NCBI RefSeq assembly: GCF_024362695.1
Contig: NC_065417.1
Span: 13,323,001-13,387,000 of the forward strand
Direction: 5' to 3'
Length of the DNA: 64,000 bases
Source: Pectinophora gossypiella
Taxonomy: Eukaryota; Arthropoda; Insecta; Lepidoptera; Gelechiidae
Notes under the pieces: generated by a model
What the model was told of the DNA's origin: nothing
The model's input: the letters and a program-made list of their open reading frames with translations, nothing else
Database searches by the model: none
Program-made: the position numbers and the translations under genes
In this document: piece by piece, positions 8,841-20,105 of the stretch
How positions within the stretch are numbered: position 1 is the first letter of the stretch
Layout: each line of letters opens with the position of its first letter

Positions 8841-9865
8841 CTATTTATTAACGTCTTCATCTACTTGAACTTTTAAAATAACGTTGATTATCAGCGCAGC
8901 AACAATGTAACTTTTCGTATCGTACCTGTCTATAAGCTTGGAACATAAAAATATTCTTTTTTGCAGCAACATACAGACTTTGTATCACAAGCGTGGATAC
9001 TTTATCATAGCGTGCTTCAAAACAGGATAATCCCTCGTTAAGACTTACCAAGCCTCGTTTTTCTTTTTCTATTATTTTCTTTACGAATGCTTATCGAAAG
9101 CACCTGACTCCATTGGCAGTTAATATTAATCGATTATTTTGTACCCTATCACGCAAGCACACACGCGTGCGATTAGTACGTTTGATATTTTAGTTTACAA
9201 TGTTGTAATAGCTCGCATATATACGGATATAACGAACTTGTATATACGTTCGTGTATGTAATGTGTGATAATACTACTGCTCTCAGGTGGGTAGGTGCTC
9301 GTCGTAATCAAACAATTCAGCAATTCTCTTGAATAATGTTATATTTTCATAAACAATGTTAACTCTCCAACTCTTCATAACAGATTACCGCAACCGAACA
9401 AAATTCCACGTCACCGCCTTTTAAAAAGGCGGGAAAACGTTCCCGTTCGAAAAAGAAGAAATCAAAATAAAAACAAATGAAATAATATGCCAGTTCCAAA
9501 TTAAAAATAATAAAGCCGTGACACAGATTCACGACTTTATTCCGTCTGTTATTAAGTTATATAATCTAATAATAATTAAATAATTAAATAAACATTACGA
9601 ACCCTAACAATTGCTTGTATTATACGTATAGAATATCATAAAGCCAAAGTAGTTGACCCAATATAAATTGACTCCAAAATGAAATGAACAAAACATATAT
9701 ACAGCCCAAACGGAAGTGGAAGAAACACCCGGTTGCTGTTTGCAATACGAAGGCTCCAGATGTTAGGGGGTGCCGAATGCTCACCACGAAACAATGAAAG
9801 CGGCTCCGATTTCCCAGAAAGGGGGCATTGCAGCCGCTGCTGCACTGCGCAGGGCTGTGATTCCC
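8841..9865. other. No gene; one small perfect palindrome
   Basis: The only structured item is the palindrome CCGCCTTTT-A-AAAAGGCGG at 9414-9432. Short ORFs in this kilobase show no domain. Confidence 0.35.
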
Positions 9866-9990
9866 CATACTGTATGCTTGGGAACAGTCTCGGGAAATCT
9901 CAGTTCCAAAAATCCCGGGAATTGCTTAGTAAATCCCGGGACCATAATTAAGAAACCGGGAAATCCCGGGAATTCACAGGACTACAAAGG
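9866..9990. repeat. Cluster of tcccggga motifs
   Basis: The motif aatcccggga or a close variant appears at least four times within 90 bases (9900-9975). Such spacing is typical of subterminal repeats in hAT-like elements, but no terminal inverted repeat or TSD could be fixed. Confidence 0.3.
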
Positions 9991-10207
9991 AGACAATGTT
10001 TTTATTAAACTGTTTATTTTGACCTCTGTGGTGTAATAGAGACGCTTTGATTACTACACCATTCTGCTCCCGGTCGCGTCAGTGATTGGAAACGATCTTT
10101 TATTCGAGTCTTTTGTCTCCACCAACCCGCAGTATGTATGTACAGTGGTTTAGTTTCCATTTTGTATCATCAAAGGAGGGGGAGGGGGAAGGATGAGTGT
10201 AAGCGAA

Positions 10208-10498
10208 TTTTAAGTTGGTTTGGACACAGAGTGGATGAAGGATAATATGATTACGAAAGCAATATATAAAGCAAAGGTTGGTGGTAGGGCTGGCAGAGGA
10301 AGACCTAGAAGGACGTACATTGACCAAATTGGAGATGTCCTTAGAAAAGGTTCAGTACGATCTACTCTGAACCGGCGTGCGTGTATGAAACGATTGATGA
10401 ATGTGGAGGAAGCAAGAGAAGCATTTTAGGATGGAAGCAAATGGAATTCCAAAGTCTCTGCTTACCCCGGTGGGAAATATATGTATGTATGTGTTTGT
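10208..10498 (+). mobile_element. LINE-a C-terminal remnant
   Basis: The open stretch (10220-10429) contains GRAGRGRPRRTYIDQIGDVL and TLNRRACMKRLMNVEEAREAF. Downstream, the conserved end tctctgcttaccccggtggg is followed by a tatg repeat. A longer copy is at 41310 and a minus-strand copy at 25.6 kb. This is a 5'-truncated LINE tail without the RT domain. Confidence 0.7.
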
Positions 10499-10588
10499 GT
10501 CATCATCAGCCGGAAACCGTCCACTGCTGGTCATAGGCCTCCCCCAAGGCTCACCACAATGACCGATCCTCTGTTGCCCGCATCCAGC
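10499..10588 (-). mobile_element. LINE-c tail fragment
   Basis: Degenerate copy of the 3' end seen at 27.3 and 59.7 kb, with actgctggtcataggcctcc and ttgcccgcatccagca. The SINE-1 copy at 10597 is inserted in it. Confidence 0.55.
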
Positions 10589-10915
10589 ATTTATGTCATC
10601 ATCATCATCATCATCAGCCCATTAAAGTCCCCACTGCTGGGGCACGGGCCTTCCCTATGGATGGATAGGGAGATTGGGCCTTAAACCATCACGCGGGCCC
10701 AGTGCGGATTGATGGTTATTAACGACTGCTAATTCAGCCGGGACCAACGTCTTAACGTGCCTTCCGAAGCACGGAGGAGCTCGAGATGAAACTTTTTTTT
10801 TTCTGTGGTCACCCATCCTATGACCGGCCTTTGCGAAAATTGCTTAACTTCAACAATCACAGACCGAGCGCGTTTACCGCTGCGCCACCGAGCTCCTCAA
10901 CTCAAGCGTTTATGT
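10587..10915 (-). mobile_element. SINE-1, full-length, minus strand
   Basis: The element spans about 10597-10905, flanked by gcatttatgt and gcgtttatgt (9 of 10 identical). Reading the minus strand gives the tRNA-type A box, the 5S-like GAAGTTAAGCAAT and GGATGGGTGACC boxes, the central block and the CAGCAGTGGGG tail ending in (atg)n. It is inserted in a LINE-c tail. Confidence 0.75.
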
Positions 10916-12035
10916 ATAGCTATTTAATATCAAATTTAAACTAAAATTAGACTTAGAAAATTTAGACTTAGACGTAACTGGCAAAGAGAAAGAAACTAAA
11001 CATCGCTGCTACTCCTCCGCGGATAATTAAAAAAATACAAATAGCTTTTAATTTTTGCATACGGCCATTTTATTTAATTAAAACTATACGAACCTTCTCA
11101 ATTATGGTTTCTTTTACTACTTATTTGTTTTTTTCTAAACTTAATAATAGAACCATAAAATTTGCAATTTTATTACATAATTAAAAAATACAATATCCAC
11201 GATCTAATAAAAACACTTACAAACTATTTATTCAAACTAACCAACCCGACTTTTATTTAGCCTTACACCACTTGTAGCTATTAAAGCCAAAACTAATTAA
11301 GATAGAGTCTTTAATATATTTAATGTAAAAGTCGGCCATATTGGATCTAGGGGTGTAAACAGTGTTGCCAACTATTTCGTACCATAATACGTAATAATGT
11401 TATAAGAACTACGTACATTAGACGAAATATTAATTCTATACATTTTTCTAACAGAATCTGATACCTACACTATATTATTGAATATGCCCTTAAGTATGTC
11501 ATTATGTCAAAAGGACTTTTCGACCGACTTTAAAAAGGAGAAGGTTCTCAATTCGGTTGATTATTTTAAATGTTTGTTGAGAAAGTTTTGGCTTTCAAAA
11601 ACACAGGCCATTAAAGATCTGTGTGGAAATGAGAAAGACCTAAACTCTAAACTATCAGTTTTAAGGAAAACCCAACTAAGTTGGCAACACTGAGCATAAA
11701 AAACATAAACAAGGTTCACCTGCGCGTGCGCCGAGATTGGCAGGTGTGGCGCGGAGCATCTGTCGTGGACGAATGGTCTTAGTTTTTACCTTTTTAACCC
11801 TGCACATGGCGTTTAAAAATACCAAGCCTGTGTCCTGTTTATAGAATGCTGTGTGAGTATTCGTAGGGATGGGACTTTGACCGGCCGGACATTTACCCGT
11901 GAGCATGCGCAATACGTTAATATAATAATAATAATGTGCAAATTTAAGTGGATGTCGTTGCCTTATAGAAGTTGTCCTCTTGAAGGTGCAGCTGGAGTCA
12001 CGTCACAGCACAAACTTCAATGCTTTCGTGGTGTA
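10916..12035. other. No feature recognised
   Basis: AT-rich sequence. A 71-codon ORF at 11478-11693 has no recognisable domain, and nothing else was matched. Confidence 0.4.
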
Positions 12036-12185
12036 CGGTCACGAGCATTAATATGTATACACTTTGGTACCATGTCACATTAACGTTTTTGACAAGTTGA
12101 ACTGTAAGACTCACTAAATGTCAAACATGTTAGTGCGACAGAATCCTAAAGTGGGTACCTACATTATAGGTATTACTTATGACTG
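12036..12185 (+). mobile_element. MITE-1, copy 3
   Basis: TA-flanked 150-bp copy, ends cggtcacgagca and ttacttatgactg. One of the better-preserved members. Confidence 0.75.
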
Positions 12186-12213
12186 TACGTGCCGATGAGC
12201 AACACTAAGCAAG

Positions 12214-12285
12214 CCTTTTTTTGACGTGGCTTATTGTAGATTTGCCGCAGATGGCTTTAACTACTTGGCCGGACAAAGGCCACGC
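12214..12285 (-). mobile_element. LINE-g tail fragment
   Basis: A T-run precedes gacgtggcttattgtagatt and gccgcagatggctttaacta, the complement of the poly(A) end of LINE-g. Only the last 70 bases are retained. Confidence 0.7.
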
Positions 12286-12312
12286 GGTATTTCTTGCCAC
12301 ATCACTTTATAA

Positions 12313-12391
12313 CCTCCTAAGACCGAATGTTCTTTATAAATCCAAACCCCATTGTTTAACTATTGTGTCTGGAAATCTCGGTCTTAAGAGG
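12313..12391 (+). mobile_element. MITE-2, 79-bp copy 1
   Basis: The ends CCTCCTAAGACCGA and TCGGTCTTAAGAGG form a 14-bp inverted repeat with one mismatch. The core aaccccattgtttaactatt is shared with copies at 17539-17617 and 27870-27948, all of 79 bp. No TSD is certain. Confidence 0.65.
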
Positions 12392-12671
12392 ATATATTTA
12401 TGGAAATCAGTTATTTACCTGTTCACATTTGAGCCAGAAGATGATGGTGGCACCAGGTCTCCGAAGTTGACCCTCGGTCGTCTTCTGTTCATCCAGGATC
12501 TCGCTGTGACGACGACCCGTCTTCAGCCATACTTCTATTGACCTATGGACAAGGTAATTAAATAAAATATAGAGTGGAAATAAACTGCTTTCTTTGAAAA
12601 TATTTTCGATTTAAATTTTCTTATTAAATACCTACCCTAGTGAAAAATATTGACAAGTTTCACTGGAGGTC

Positions 12672-12742
12672 TCCATCAGAGAGAGTACTGTGGCGGAAGG
12701 CAAGAGGGAAACCACTGCTCTAATTAATTATCCCTAAAAAAT
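12672..12742 (+). mobile_element. LINE-b2 fragment
   Basis: Matches agagtactgtggcggaaggc and gagggaaaccactgc of the LINE-b2 3' region; the terminal 45 bases are absent. Confidence 0.5.
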
Positions 12743-12777
12743 ATTATTTTAGTTTTTAAAATACATTAATACAAGTA

Positions 12778-12928
12778 CGGTCACGAGCATTAATATGTAT
12801 ACACTCTATACACTTTGGTACCATGTCACATTAACTTTTTTGACAAATTGAACTGTAATTCTCACTAAATGTCAACTATGTTAGTGCGACAGAGTCCTAA
12901 AGTGGGTACATTATATTGCTCATGACTG
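12778..12928 (+). mobile_element. MITE-1, copy 4
   Basis: TA-flanked 151-bp copy with clean ends cggtcacgagca and tgctcatgactg (10 of 12 paired). The left half has a short partial duplication of tatacact. Confidence 0.75.
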
Positions 12929-12930
12929 TA

Positions 12931-14074
12931 CTCCCGGAGTCGTAGTATAACCGGACCGCGTTACGAAGCACCACGCGCTAATATAGTAACTATTCATAGG
13001 AATATTCCCACGATGTCCAACTAGAATGTAATATCAACGAGGCTTCTTTTTCTAAGATATTATCATTACGGAGTTGAGTTACACAATTCGACGTATCAAC
13101 AGCGGTAAGGAAGTGATATAAGGCTGTGCGCCCACTTGACAGATAGGCTGACGCAACCCCTACAACTTAAATGAACTTTATTTTACAGAGCCGCCTATTG
13201 TATTGCTTTCCCTTTTTTTGTATGAAAAATATTTGATTTGATTTTAAAGCATACAATTTCTTGAGGACATAGTAGACACAGAGACGATACTCCGTCAAAT
13301 GAGCCTCGCTTAATATCGAGCAGGACAGAAATATAATATACAATGTAGTGTGAAAGAGATATATCCGTTAAATGTACCAAAATATTGCATTAATTAGTTG
13401 TTAGTGTCCCTAACGGAGTATAGTGCCCGAATTAATTACCAGTAAATAGTGAATATTATACCGACATGTTTAATCAACATGCTATTAACATTTAAGGGAT
13501 CGTTTAACAGGTAAACCCTTTATGACGAATTTGTTTTAAGTAACTTCGCTTGCTAGTGGGTAGGAAGCCTAAGTGTCACAGCATCCTCCGTAGCACTTTG
13601 TACTCGACGAGTCAAGTGCGTTTAGATACGTAAGTATACTGCTTTGTTTAGTTACTTGACTGTGACTTTGTTATTATAAAATAAATATGTGAAAATAACG
13701 TAGGTGGAAAAGATTCTTTCGCTCGTACGAACATCTAAAGTGTTATAGAAACCTTTGACATAGTCCAAATATAAATGGAACATTTTTTTCACTAAATCTA
13801 ATTCTTATTCAATTGCTACATTGACATGTTTTTTCATATATAAAAATGACAAAATAATTCAAAATATAAAAAATAAAATAAAATATAAAATAATAAAATA
13901 AAATATATACTTATATAAAATAAAAAAATAATAATATAAAATTGTGACCTGTTTATTTAATAAAGTTATGTTATGTATAAAGAAAATTCAAAATATTAAT
14001 ATCAGATACAGATTATGGTATCGAATTATGTTGCTATCTATATTTCTTCTCTTTATTTTGTTCTGAATAATAAG
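12931..14074. other. No gene; A/T low-complexity tract at 13855-13940
   Basis: The tract is built from aaaataaaat and ataaaata units. Elsewhere only short, featureless ORFs occur. Confidence 0.45.
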
Positions 14075-14230
14075 GGGTGGAAGATGTGTTGTGCCTGGGT
14101 GTAATAACAACGGTCGTCATTTATAACCTAAAACAAAGATAAAAGATGGATATGACTGTTATCCAAGAAATTAGAAGGTTAAACGAAGACACATTTGTAC
14201 AGCACCATCACTGGAAAGTCCATCATTGAT
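14075..14230 (+). pseudogene. Possible THAP zinc-finger remnant
   Basis: The frame reads RCVVPGCNNNGRHL then a stop, matching the N-terminal C-x(2-4)-C start of THAP domains (usually xCVVPGCxN). A later frame reads VKRRHICTAPSLESPSL. THAP domains occur in P-element-type transposases and in host proteins derived from them. The piece is short, interrupted and possibly fortuitous. Confidence 0.25.
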
Positions 14231-14322
14231 GTGCATGGAAATTGGAATTCGTTTGAATTCAGAAATGCGACTGTTGCTGAAGAACTTTAAAGAAATAGAA
14301 GCACTGTACAAAAAACGGTATA

Positions 14323-14594
14323 TTTGAGGTCGTGGGTTCGAATCCAGCACAGGCGTAAACCAATGTTTGTCGAACTTGTTTCGAATTCGTGTTTAGATCA
14401 TAAATGATTATCACGTGCTCAGCGGTGAAGGAAAACAGCGTGAGGAAACCCGCATTCCCGAGAAATGTATTTGCGGAGGTATGTGACATAATATGTATTG
14501 GACTGGTTTTCCCTTCGCGGGCTGGAAGGTCAGACAGGCAGTCGCTTCTGTAAAAAACCGGAACTGTCAAATCTTCTTGTTAGGTAAGCGGACC
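14323..14594 (+). mobile_element. SINE-4, 5'- and 3'-truncated copy
   Basis: Starts within the tRNA-like head at the B box (gggttcgaatcc), has atgattatcacgtgctcagc and the gaggaaacccgcattcccga block, and stops at gtaagcggaccc, where the 110-bp unit begins. Confidence 0.75.
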
Positions 14595-14704
14595 CAGTTG
14601 TAAACTGAATCATGCAACTCTATTCATCAAATTTACCTTATTATTTTAATATTCATAATCCTGACACGCCTTCGGCAATAATGTTCGGGTTTCCACAAAT
14701 TACA
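14595..14704 (+). repeat. 110-bp unit, second copy
   Basis: Nearly identical to 320-429 and again directly after SINE-4. About 35 bases of the SINE-4 end present at 0.3 kb are absent here, consistent with an internal deletion. Confidence 0.65.
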
Positions 14705-15483
14705 CTGTAATTTCAGGGCATTATCATGCGATATCTGGTGATTATTTTTATCGTGTACAAATTATATTTAGCCTGGCGCCACTGGTGTAAATTATGCTTC
14801 AAATACATACTCGCAATCCCTCAAGCTCGCAATCCCTTATGAGGTAGGCAGAGCATCAAGTAATCAAGTAGTTTTGTGGTTTCACGTGTTTTATTTTTGT
14901 TTTTGTACACAAGTGAGAGCAATAAGGTAACTTGCCGTCACTCTTGCAACTGGAAGTCCTAGATACATGCAATGTTAAAAAAAAAAAACAGTATCTTTAA
15001 CAGGGCAGGCAGATACACAAGGCATCAAAAGGATTTTTTTTATTAAGGGCTTTTTCGTCTCTTGTTTATAGCCTTTCGAAAAAGAGTCGAGTAGCAGTAC
15101 CTGCACAATTATAACTTGATAGGGAAACAGTGTTAAAAACTAAACAGCTATTCAACCAACTAAACAAACAAATCAAAACGAGGCACCGCGATCTTCCAGT
15201 TAGAGTTACAACATAAAGACATTAAGTACATTCTCGTTATAATGGCCACTTAAAAACTCATAAAACAGAACTTATAAGCCTGGCAGTCTGATCTTGAAGA
15301 CGGCAGGGTCCAAGGTGCTTAGAAACTTGTAACAGGCAGACACGATTCACGCCCGTAATACCTATCGGGGTGGGTTCAAATCGTAAAATAACGCCTGTAT
15401 CCTCGAAACCCTGAGGAAGCCACAAATCGTATTGGGAATATAGTGACAGGCTTTCTTTCTATGTGGGGAGCGCCGGTTCGGTA
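14705..15483. other. No feature recognised
   Basis: No ORF with a domain and no repeat matched in this 780-bp stretch. Confidence 0.4.
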
Positions 15484-15840
15484 ATCATCATCCCCCTAGC
15501 ATTATCCCGTTTATCACAGGGTCCGCTTACCTAACCTGAAGATTTGACTGGTCCGGTTTTTTACAGAAGCGACAGCCTGTCTGACCTTCCAACTCGCGAA
15601 GGAAGAACCAACCCAATACAGGTTAGGTCACATACCTCCGAAAAAGCATTTCTCGGGAATGTGGGTTTCCTTACGATGTTTTCCTTCACCGCTGAGCACG
15701 TGATAATAAATAAGAAAAAATAAATAATCATTTATGATCCAAACACGAATTCGACAACCATTGGTTTAGGCCTGTGCCGGACTCGAACCTGCGACCTCAA
15801 AGTGAGAGGCAAGCGTTCTACCAACTGGGCTACCATGGCT
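15484..15840 (-). mobile_element. SINE-4, full-length copy with tRNA-like head
   Basis: On the minus strand the head contains the A box TAGCCCAGTTGG, which fits TRGCNNAGYNGG, and the B box ggttcgagtcc, spaced as in a tRNA. The body (cacgtgctcagcggtgaagg) and the tail (gtccgcttacctaacctgaa on the plus strand) follow. There are no mature tRNA ends, so it is a SINE and not a tRNA gene. Confidence 0.8.
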
Positions 15841-15914
15841 TACCGGACTTGCATCAATGTGTTATTCATTTATGTGTTATTTTCAGTAACACAGTTGGCT
15901 CGACGATTACGACA

Positions 15915-16010
15915 ATACGGCTCATCACCTATCACGTTGGTCTAACAGAAAGCTCGGTGAAGCATGTACTTACTACTTAGTTCATCACGCGACGAATGTA
16001 CCACGGGCAA
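15915..16010 (+). mobile_element. SINE-5 tail fragment
   Basis: Contains cacctatcacgttggtctaa, cagaaagctcggtgaagc and acttagttcatc. The same words recur, in either orientation, at 17.35, 20.05, 34.5, 44.1 and 44.9 kb. Confidence 0.5.
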
Positions 16011-16015
16011 ATCCA

Positions 16016-16769
16016 AATGCGAATAAAGTTGTAAGCTTTATGTTTTAAGTTATAAATATAAAAATACTAGACAAAAGTATTGCTAATTTGCGAATAAAAT
16101 AACTAATTATCACACTCAAACACACGGATGTAATAAATCTGTTCACGAACCCTCCAATTATGGACATTACCTTAAAAATTTAGACCAATAAAGTATATCA
16201 CTTGCGCCCGCCATCTTTAAACGTATAAAAAAATAATTTAAATAAAATTAATATTACATGTCTGAAGTAAAAAACGCTAATTGCCTGGTATCTTTTTCAT
16301 TCATAAAATTCGCCTGAAATAAAGGCAATTTCACATTGAGTGCGCTTTATTAAGGCACTTACACATATGCCTCACGGCTATAATTTTAGGGCGCGGCCAT
16401 GAAAGGGGCGGAATTAGTCGATATGTTTTGATTATATAATTTATTGTTCATTTGTTTGAAATAAAATGTCTAAAAAATATTTGGATTTAAGTTCAGCAGC
16501 TTATAATCACGATCATGTTAAAAGATTTGGGGAGTAACTCCATCCAATATGATGGATTATCTAAATGTTCATCCATAACTATCTGAGAAAGTCAATGGTG
16601 GTAATTCTGGCAGCCACTAACTTGATTTTATTTTGGTCTGGCTAAAAATAGTACCATCCCTCGCTTTCGTTGTGTACAAGAAAGAGACAGGGCTAGTTAC
16701 AGAATCGAAATGTCCTTTTTAAAATAATCCTGCCACCACTCAGTTCATCGTACCAATGCATTTCAAGTC
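16016..16769. other. No feature recognised
   Basis: AT-rich; nothing identified. Confidence 0.4.
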
Positions 16770-17113
16770 ATCTTCTAGTCTTCTTACCGTGTGGGTTGTG
16801 AGGTGGAATACCAACCTCATCAACCCTGGTGTCAGGGTTACTATTGAGCCGCCAAAGGCCCCTGACATGACTCATGTAACGACTACTTACTTACATCAGT
16901 AAGTAGTAACCGGGACCAACGGCTTAACGTGCCTTCCGAAGCACGGATCATCTTACTTTCGGACAATCAGGTGATCAGCGTGTAACGTCCTAACCAAACT
17001 AGGGATCACAAAGTAATTTTTGTGATATTTCCCCACCGGGATTCGAATCCGGGACCTCCGGATCGTGAGCCTAGCGCTCAACCACTGGACCACGAAGGCC
17101 GTTATCTTCTAGT
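16770..17113 (-). mobile_element. SINE-2, full-length, 10-bp TSD
   Basis: The element is 16780-17103, flanked by perfect atcttctagt (16770-16779 and 17104-17113). On the minus strand it has the A box TGGTCCAGTGG, the B box gattcgaatcc (complement), aaaattactttgtgatccct, the central block with cacgttaagccgttggtccc, and a tail ending in cacacgg-aagaag. This is a LINE-dependent pol III retroposon. Confidence 0.85.
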
Positions 17114-17344
17114 GAAAACCTCATAAGCGCTATTTCAGAAAAATCGCTTCTTGTTTGTTAAGAAAACCTCGCAACAGGCGCTGCTATTAATTTCGGTAAA
17201 AACATCTAATCTCAGTTTTTACCTCAATCCTACAATATTGGAATCTACAGAAATAGGACACCAACTTAAACCAGGTGAGACTGTGGTTAAGCGCAAGTTT
17301 AACATTAACTACATAACATAAGCTCACAACTATATCCCAATTGC

Positions 17345-17530
17345 TGTAGCCAGAGGTACAAGGTGAACTAAGTACCCACACCTCACCGAGCTGTCTAATA
17401 GAACGTGATAGGTGATCTGTAGGTGATTGAAAACTTTAATAACTCATTGGTACAAGTCTGTACCGGGGTCGGGGTCGGAAGCGGCGCTCCCTGTTTGAGA
17501 AGCAATCTGGTGTACCACCTATCGCTAGTT
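17345..17530 (-). mobile_element. SINE-5 copy, degraded
   Basis: Minus-strand match to the family tail (gaactaagtacccacacctc, agaacgtgataggtgatctg) followed by the head side (taactcattggtacaagtct, taccggggtcgg). The head is too altered to confirm both pol III boxes. Confidence 0.45.
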
Positions 17531-17538
17531 TACTTTAT

Positions 17539-17617
17539 CCTCCTAAGAACCAGGTGCTTTTTAAAATCCAAATCCCATTGTTTAACTATTGTGTATGGAA
17601 ATCCAGTTCTTACGAGG
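17539..17617 (+). mobile_element. MITE-2, 79-bp copy 2
   Basis: Same length and core (aatcccattgtttaactatt) as the 12.3-kb copy, with ends cctcctaagaacc and ttcttacgagg. Confidence 0.65.
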
Positions 17618-18140
17618 TTAAAATAAAAAGCAATTTCGACCGCTCATCGCGGATTGTGGAGCCACACTCAACACAATGATTGATCGTCAGGCCTAACACG
17701 CTAAGTTATCGGCCCCTCCCGACGTATCAACGGTTGTTACCTTATTTGAACTAACTTGACAGGCGACACAAGCGTTACTAGTTACAACGGATAAACTATG
17801 GGAGCCTTTATGTGTTTGTTTCTATTGTCCGTCATAGTTTAAGCTCATGGCATTTGCTGAGCTGGTACTGCTGTCGAAAATTTCGACATTAATATCTACT
17901 CTTTGTGTACAGTATTATTATGATGTATTTACAAATACCTACATGAATCGTCATAAAATAGCGTTTGTACAGGGTCTCCAGAAATGTTGAACCACCGTGA
18001 ATGTACTGCAGCACGACGGGTGGAGGTGGAGTTGTACGACAGGAATAGGTAGTAGTTGTAATAAGACAGGAGTCGAATAGTAAATAGTTTATCAATTGGC
18101 ACTTCACAAATAGGAACTTAAAGTTACAGTTCAAAGATAA
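17618..18140. other. No feature recognised
   Basis: No domain-bearing ORF and no repeat matched. Confidence 0.4.
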
Positions 18141-18459
18141 TATATAGAATACATCATCACCAGCCCATTAACGTCCTCACTGCTGGGGCACGGGCCTTCC
18201 CTAAGGATGGATAAGGAGATCGGGCCTTAAACCACCACGCGGGCCCAATGCGGATTGGTGGTTCTTGACGACTGCTAATACAGCCGGGAGCTTAACATGC
18301 CTTCCGAAACACGGAGGAGCTCGAGATGAAAACTTTTTTTTTGTGGTCACCCATCCTATGACCGGCCTTTGCGAAAGTTGCTTAACTTCAACAATCGCAG
18401 ACCGAGCGCGTTTACCGCTGCGCCACCGAGCTCCTCGAGCTCGGTGTATATAGAATACA
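18141..18459 (-). mobile_element. SINE-1, full-length, 13-bp TSD
   Basis: The element is 18154-18446, flanked by perfect tatatagaataca (18141-18153 and 18447-18459). On the minus strand it carries the A box, 5S-like GAAGTTAAGCAAC and GGATGGGTGACC, the shared central block (here shortened, without the agccgttggtccc part) and the ccccagcagtgagg tail. A 98-codon ORF across it is spurious. Confidence 0.85.
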
Positions 18460-19443
18460 ATACGAAGAAAATAAGATGCAATGGACACGTAGATCACGGT
18501 TAATGATAGTGGACACGGCCAGAGTTAAGCAATATAGATGTTACTCTTATCAATGTCGAGGATGTAATGAGTCAGAGCAGAATAAAAGGAATTGTGGAAT
18601 GGAATGAGAATTTCGAAATTTAAAATGATTGACGGTAAAAAGGAGAGGCCAGTATGTGCAGAGTTTGCAGTCTGCTACAGTACTTCAACTAATCGAGGAT
18701 GTTTATGCAGAGGCACAGAACACACAATAATACTAAGGTCAGGTCAAGAGTACTCTAAACCGACGAGCGTAATAAGAGTCTGGGTTTATAACCACTCTAT
18801 TTTCTAGTAACTAGAAACACTTAACAAATTCAAGGCCACACCGTTTCATCCGACCAAAACAATAACCCCGACCATTCAAAGCATAGATGCTATTGACCAA
18901 AATCCCACCTTAGAATCGCGGTTTTTTCTCCCATGATGTAACTGAGGTCGTCGACCTAACACCTGTTAGTTATGTTATGTTTTTTTTACTAGAAACTGGA
19001 CAGTCATCTATTAAGCGCTTAGTTTTTATCACAAGCTCTTACTTTGTCGGTTATTGATTTATTATTACGTCGCTATGTTGTAAGAATGTGTCTGGTATGT
19101 GTGTGTTTAGGTTTTAATGGATCTTTGGGTATTTCTAAGTCTATGTCGTTGCCTTAGTGAAAACCACATAAGCACCTTTTAGACATCACATTCGGATGCG
19201 ATTTTTGTTAATCAAACCTCGCAATAGACCAAATTACTTTCTTCTCTCTCTTCTTCTAATTCATTTTTTCTTTTATATCCTTTATCTTTTATATAGGGAT
19301 GTAGGGCTCGTATAACAGATTTTAACTCCTCGCGACCTTTTGCACCCTCTGTAGCCTGCTCCAATGATATGCTGAGAGTTTTTAATTCCCGGTCAACCAG
19401 GCGTCGCCAGGTCTTTAAATTAGTTACAATTAAGGTAAAAAAT
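18460..19443. other. No gene assigned; weak 80-codon ORF
   Basis: A minus-strand ORF at 19212-19454 is Lys/Glu-rich (for example GAKGREELKSVIRALHPYIK), but starts at a non-ATG codon next to a stop and abuts the FB-1 insertion. It may be a remnant; I cannot assign it. Confidence 0.3.
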
Positions 19444-19654
19444 TGTGGTCTCAATTAAAACACATAATAACGGGTTCTTACCGCGTTTAAAGCAGGGATA
19501 TGAGACTCCCGATATTTCGACAATTTGCAAGTGCCATGATCACGGGATGACTGATGAGATTGGAGTGGAGTAGGTAGATCCATAATTTTCTACGGGCAGA
19601 CATATCTGTCTACCCACTTTAACCGCGTAAACTTTAAACAATGTGGTCTCAATT
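19444..19654 (+). mobile_element. FB-1 fold-back element, copy 2, 13-bp TSD
   Basis: The element is 19457-19641, flanked by perfect tgtggtctcaatt (19444-19456 and 19642-19654). It shares the left end aaaacacataataacgggtt with copy 1, and has gatatgagactcccgatatt, gcaagtgccatgatcacggg and the right end aaccgcgtaaacttta. The right inverted arm is replaced by a different hairpin (gggcagacatatctgtctac). Confidence 0.75.
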
Positions 19655-19804
19655 TTTACCCGGAATGAAATTAATTGAAATAATTCGAGCTTTTGTTGAA
19701 AGAAATTACATCAGAAATCTGATTTTTCGAAAACGGTTCATGTGGTTTTCATTGTAAGGGGACGATATTAGGTCGGATTGCTAATTTCCACACAATAATC
19801 ATAA

Positions 19805-20010
19805 TCCCATGCGTGATGCCGTTTTCACGAGGTTCGCTTACCTAACCTGAAGATTTGACAGAAGCAGATTCAAGTAAGAAGAAGTCGGACTATCTGTTTA
19901 ACCTTTCAACCTGAGAAGGGAAAACTACCCCAATACAGTACAGGTTAGGTCACATACCTCCGTAAGGCATTTCTGGGAATGTGGGTTTCCTCAGGATATT
20001 CTCACAGTGA
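19805..20010 (-). mobile_element. SINE-4, 5'-truncated copy
   Basis: Matches the tail (gttcgcttacctaacctgaa) and the body (aggtcacatacctccg, gggaatgtgggtttcctca) on the minus strand. The tRNA-like head is absent. Confidence 0.65.
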
Positions 20011-20047
20011 GGCTCAAGTGTCCTTCTAACTACCACAGCAAAAAAAA

Positions 20048-20105
20048 AACAGCTCGGTGAAGCTGGGTTACTTAGTTCATCTTGCGATGGATGGTACCAC
20101 TGACT
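20048..20105 (+). mobile_element. SINE-5 tail fragment
   Basis: Short match: agctcggtgaagctgggtta and cttagttcatcttgcgatgg. Confidence 0.4.

Noticed and set aside
12221..12541. 106-codon ORF
   Set aside because: It crosses a LINE-g tail and a MITE-2, so it is a chance frame.
15768..15840. tRNA gene on the minus strand
   Set aside because: It is the head of a full SINE-4 copy. Several dispersed copies share the same head and body.
18201..18497. 98-codon ORF
   Set aside because: It lies entirely across a minus-strand SINE-1 and its TSD; spurious.
19480..19600. Hammerhead ribozyme in FB-1 (ctgatgag and gaaa words)
   Set aside because: The ctgatgag and cgaaa words lie on opposite strands in the same copy, so the core cannot form.
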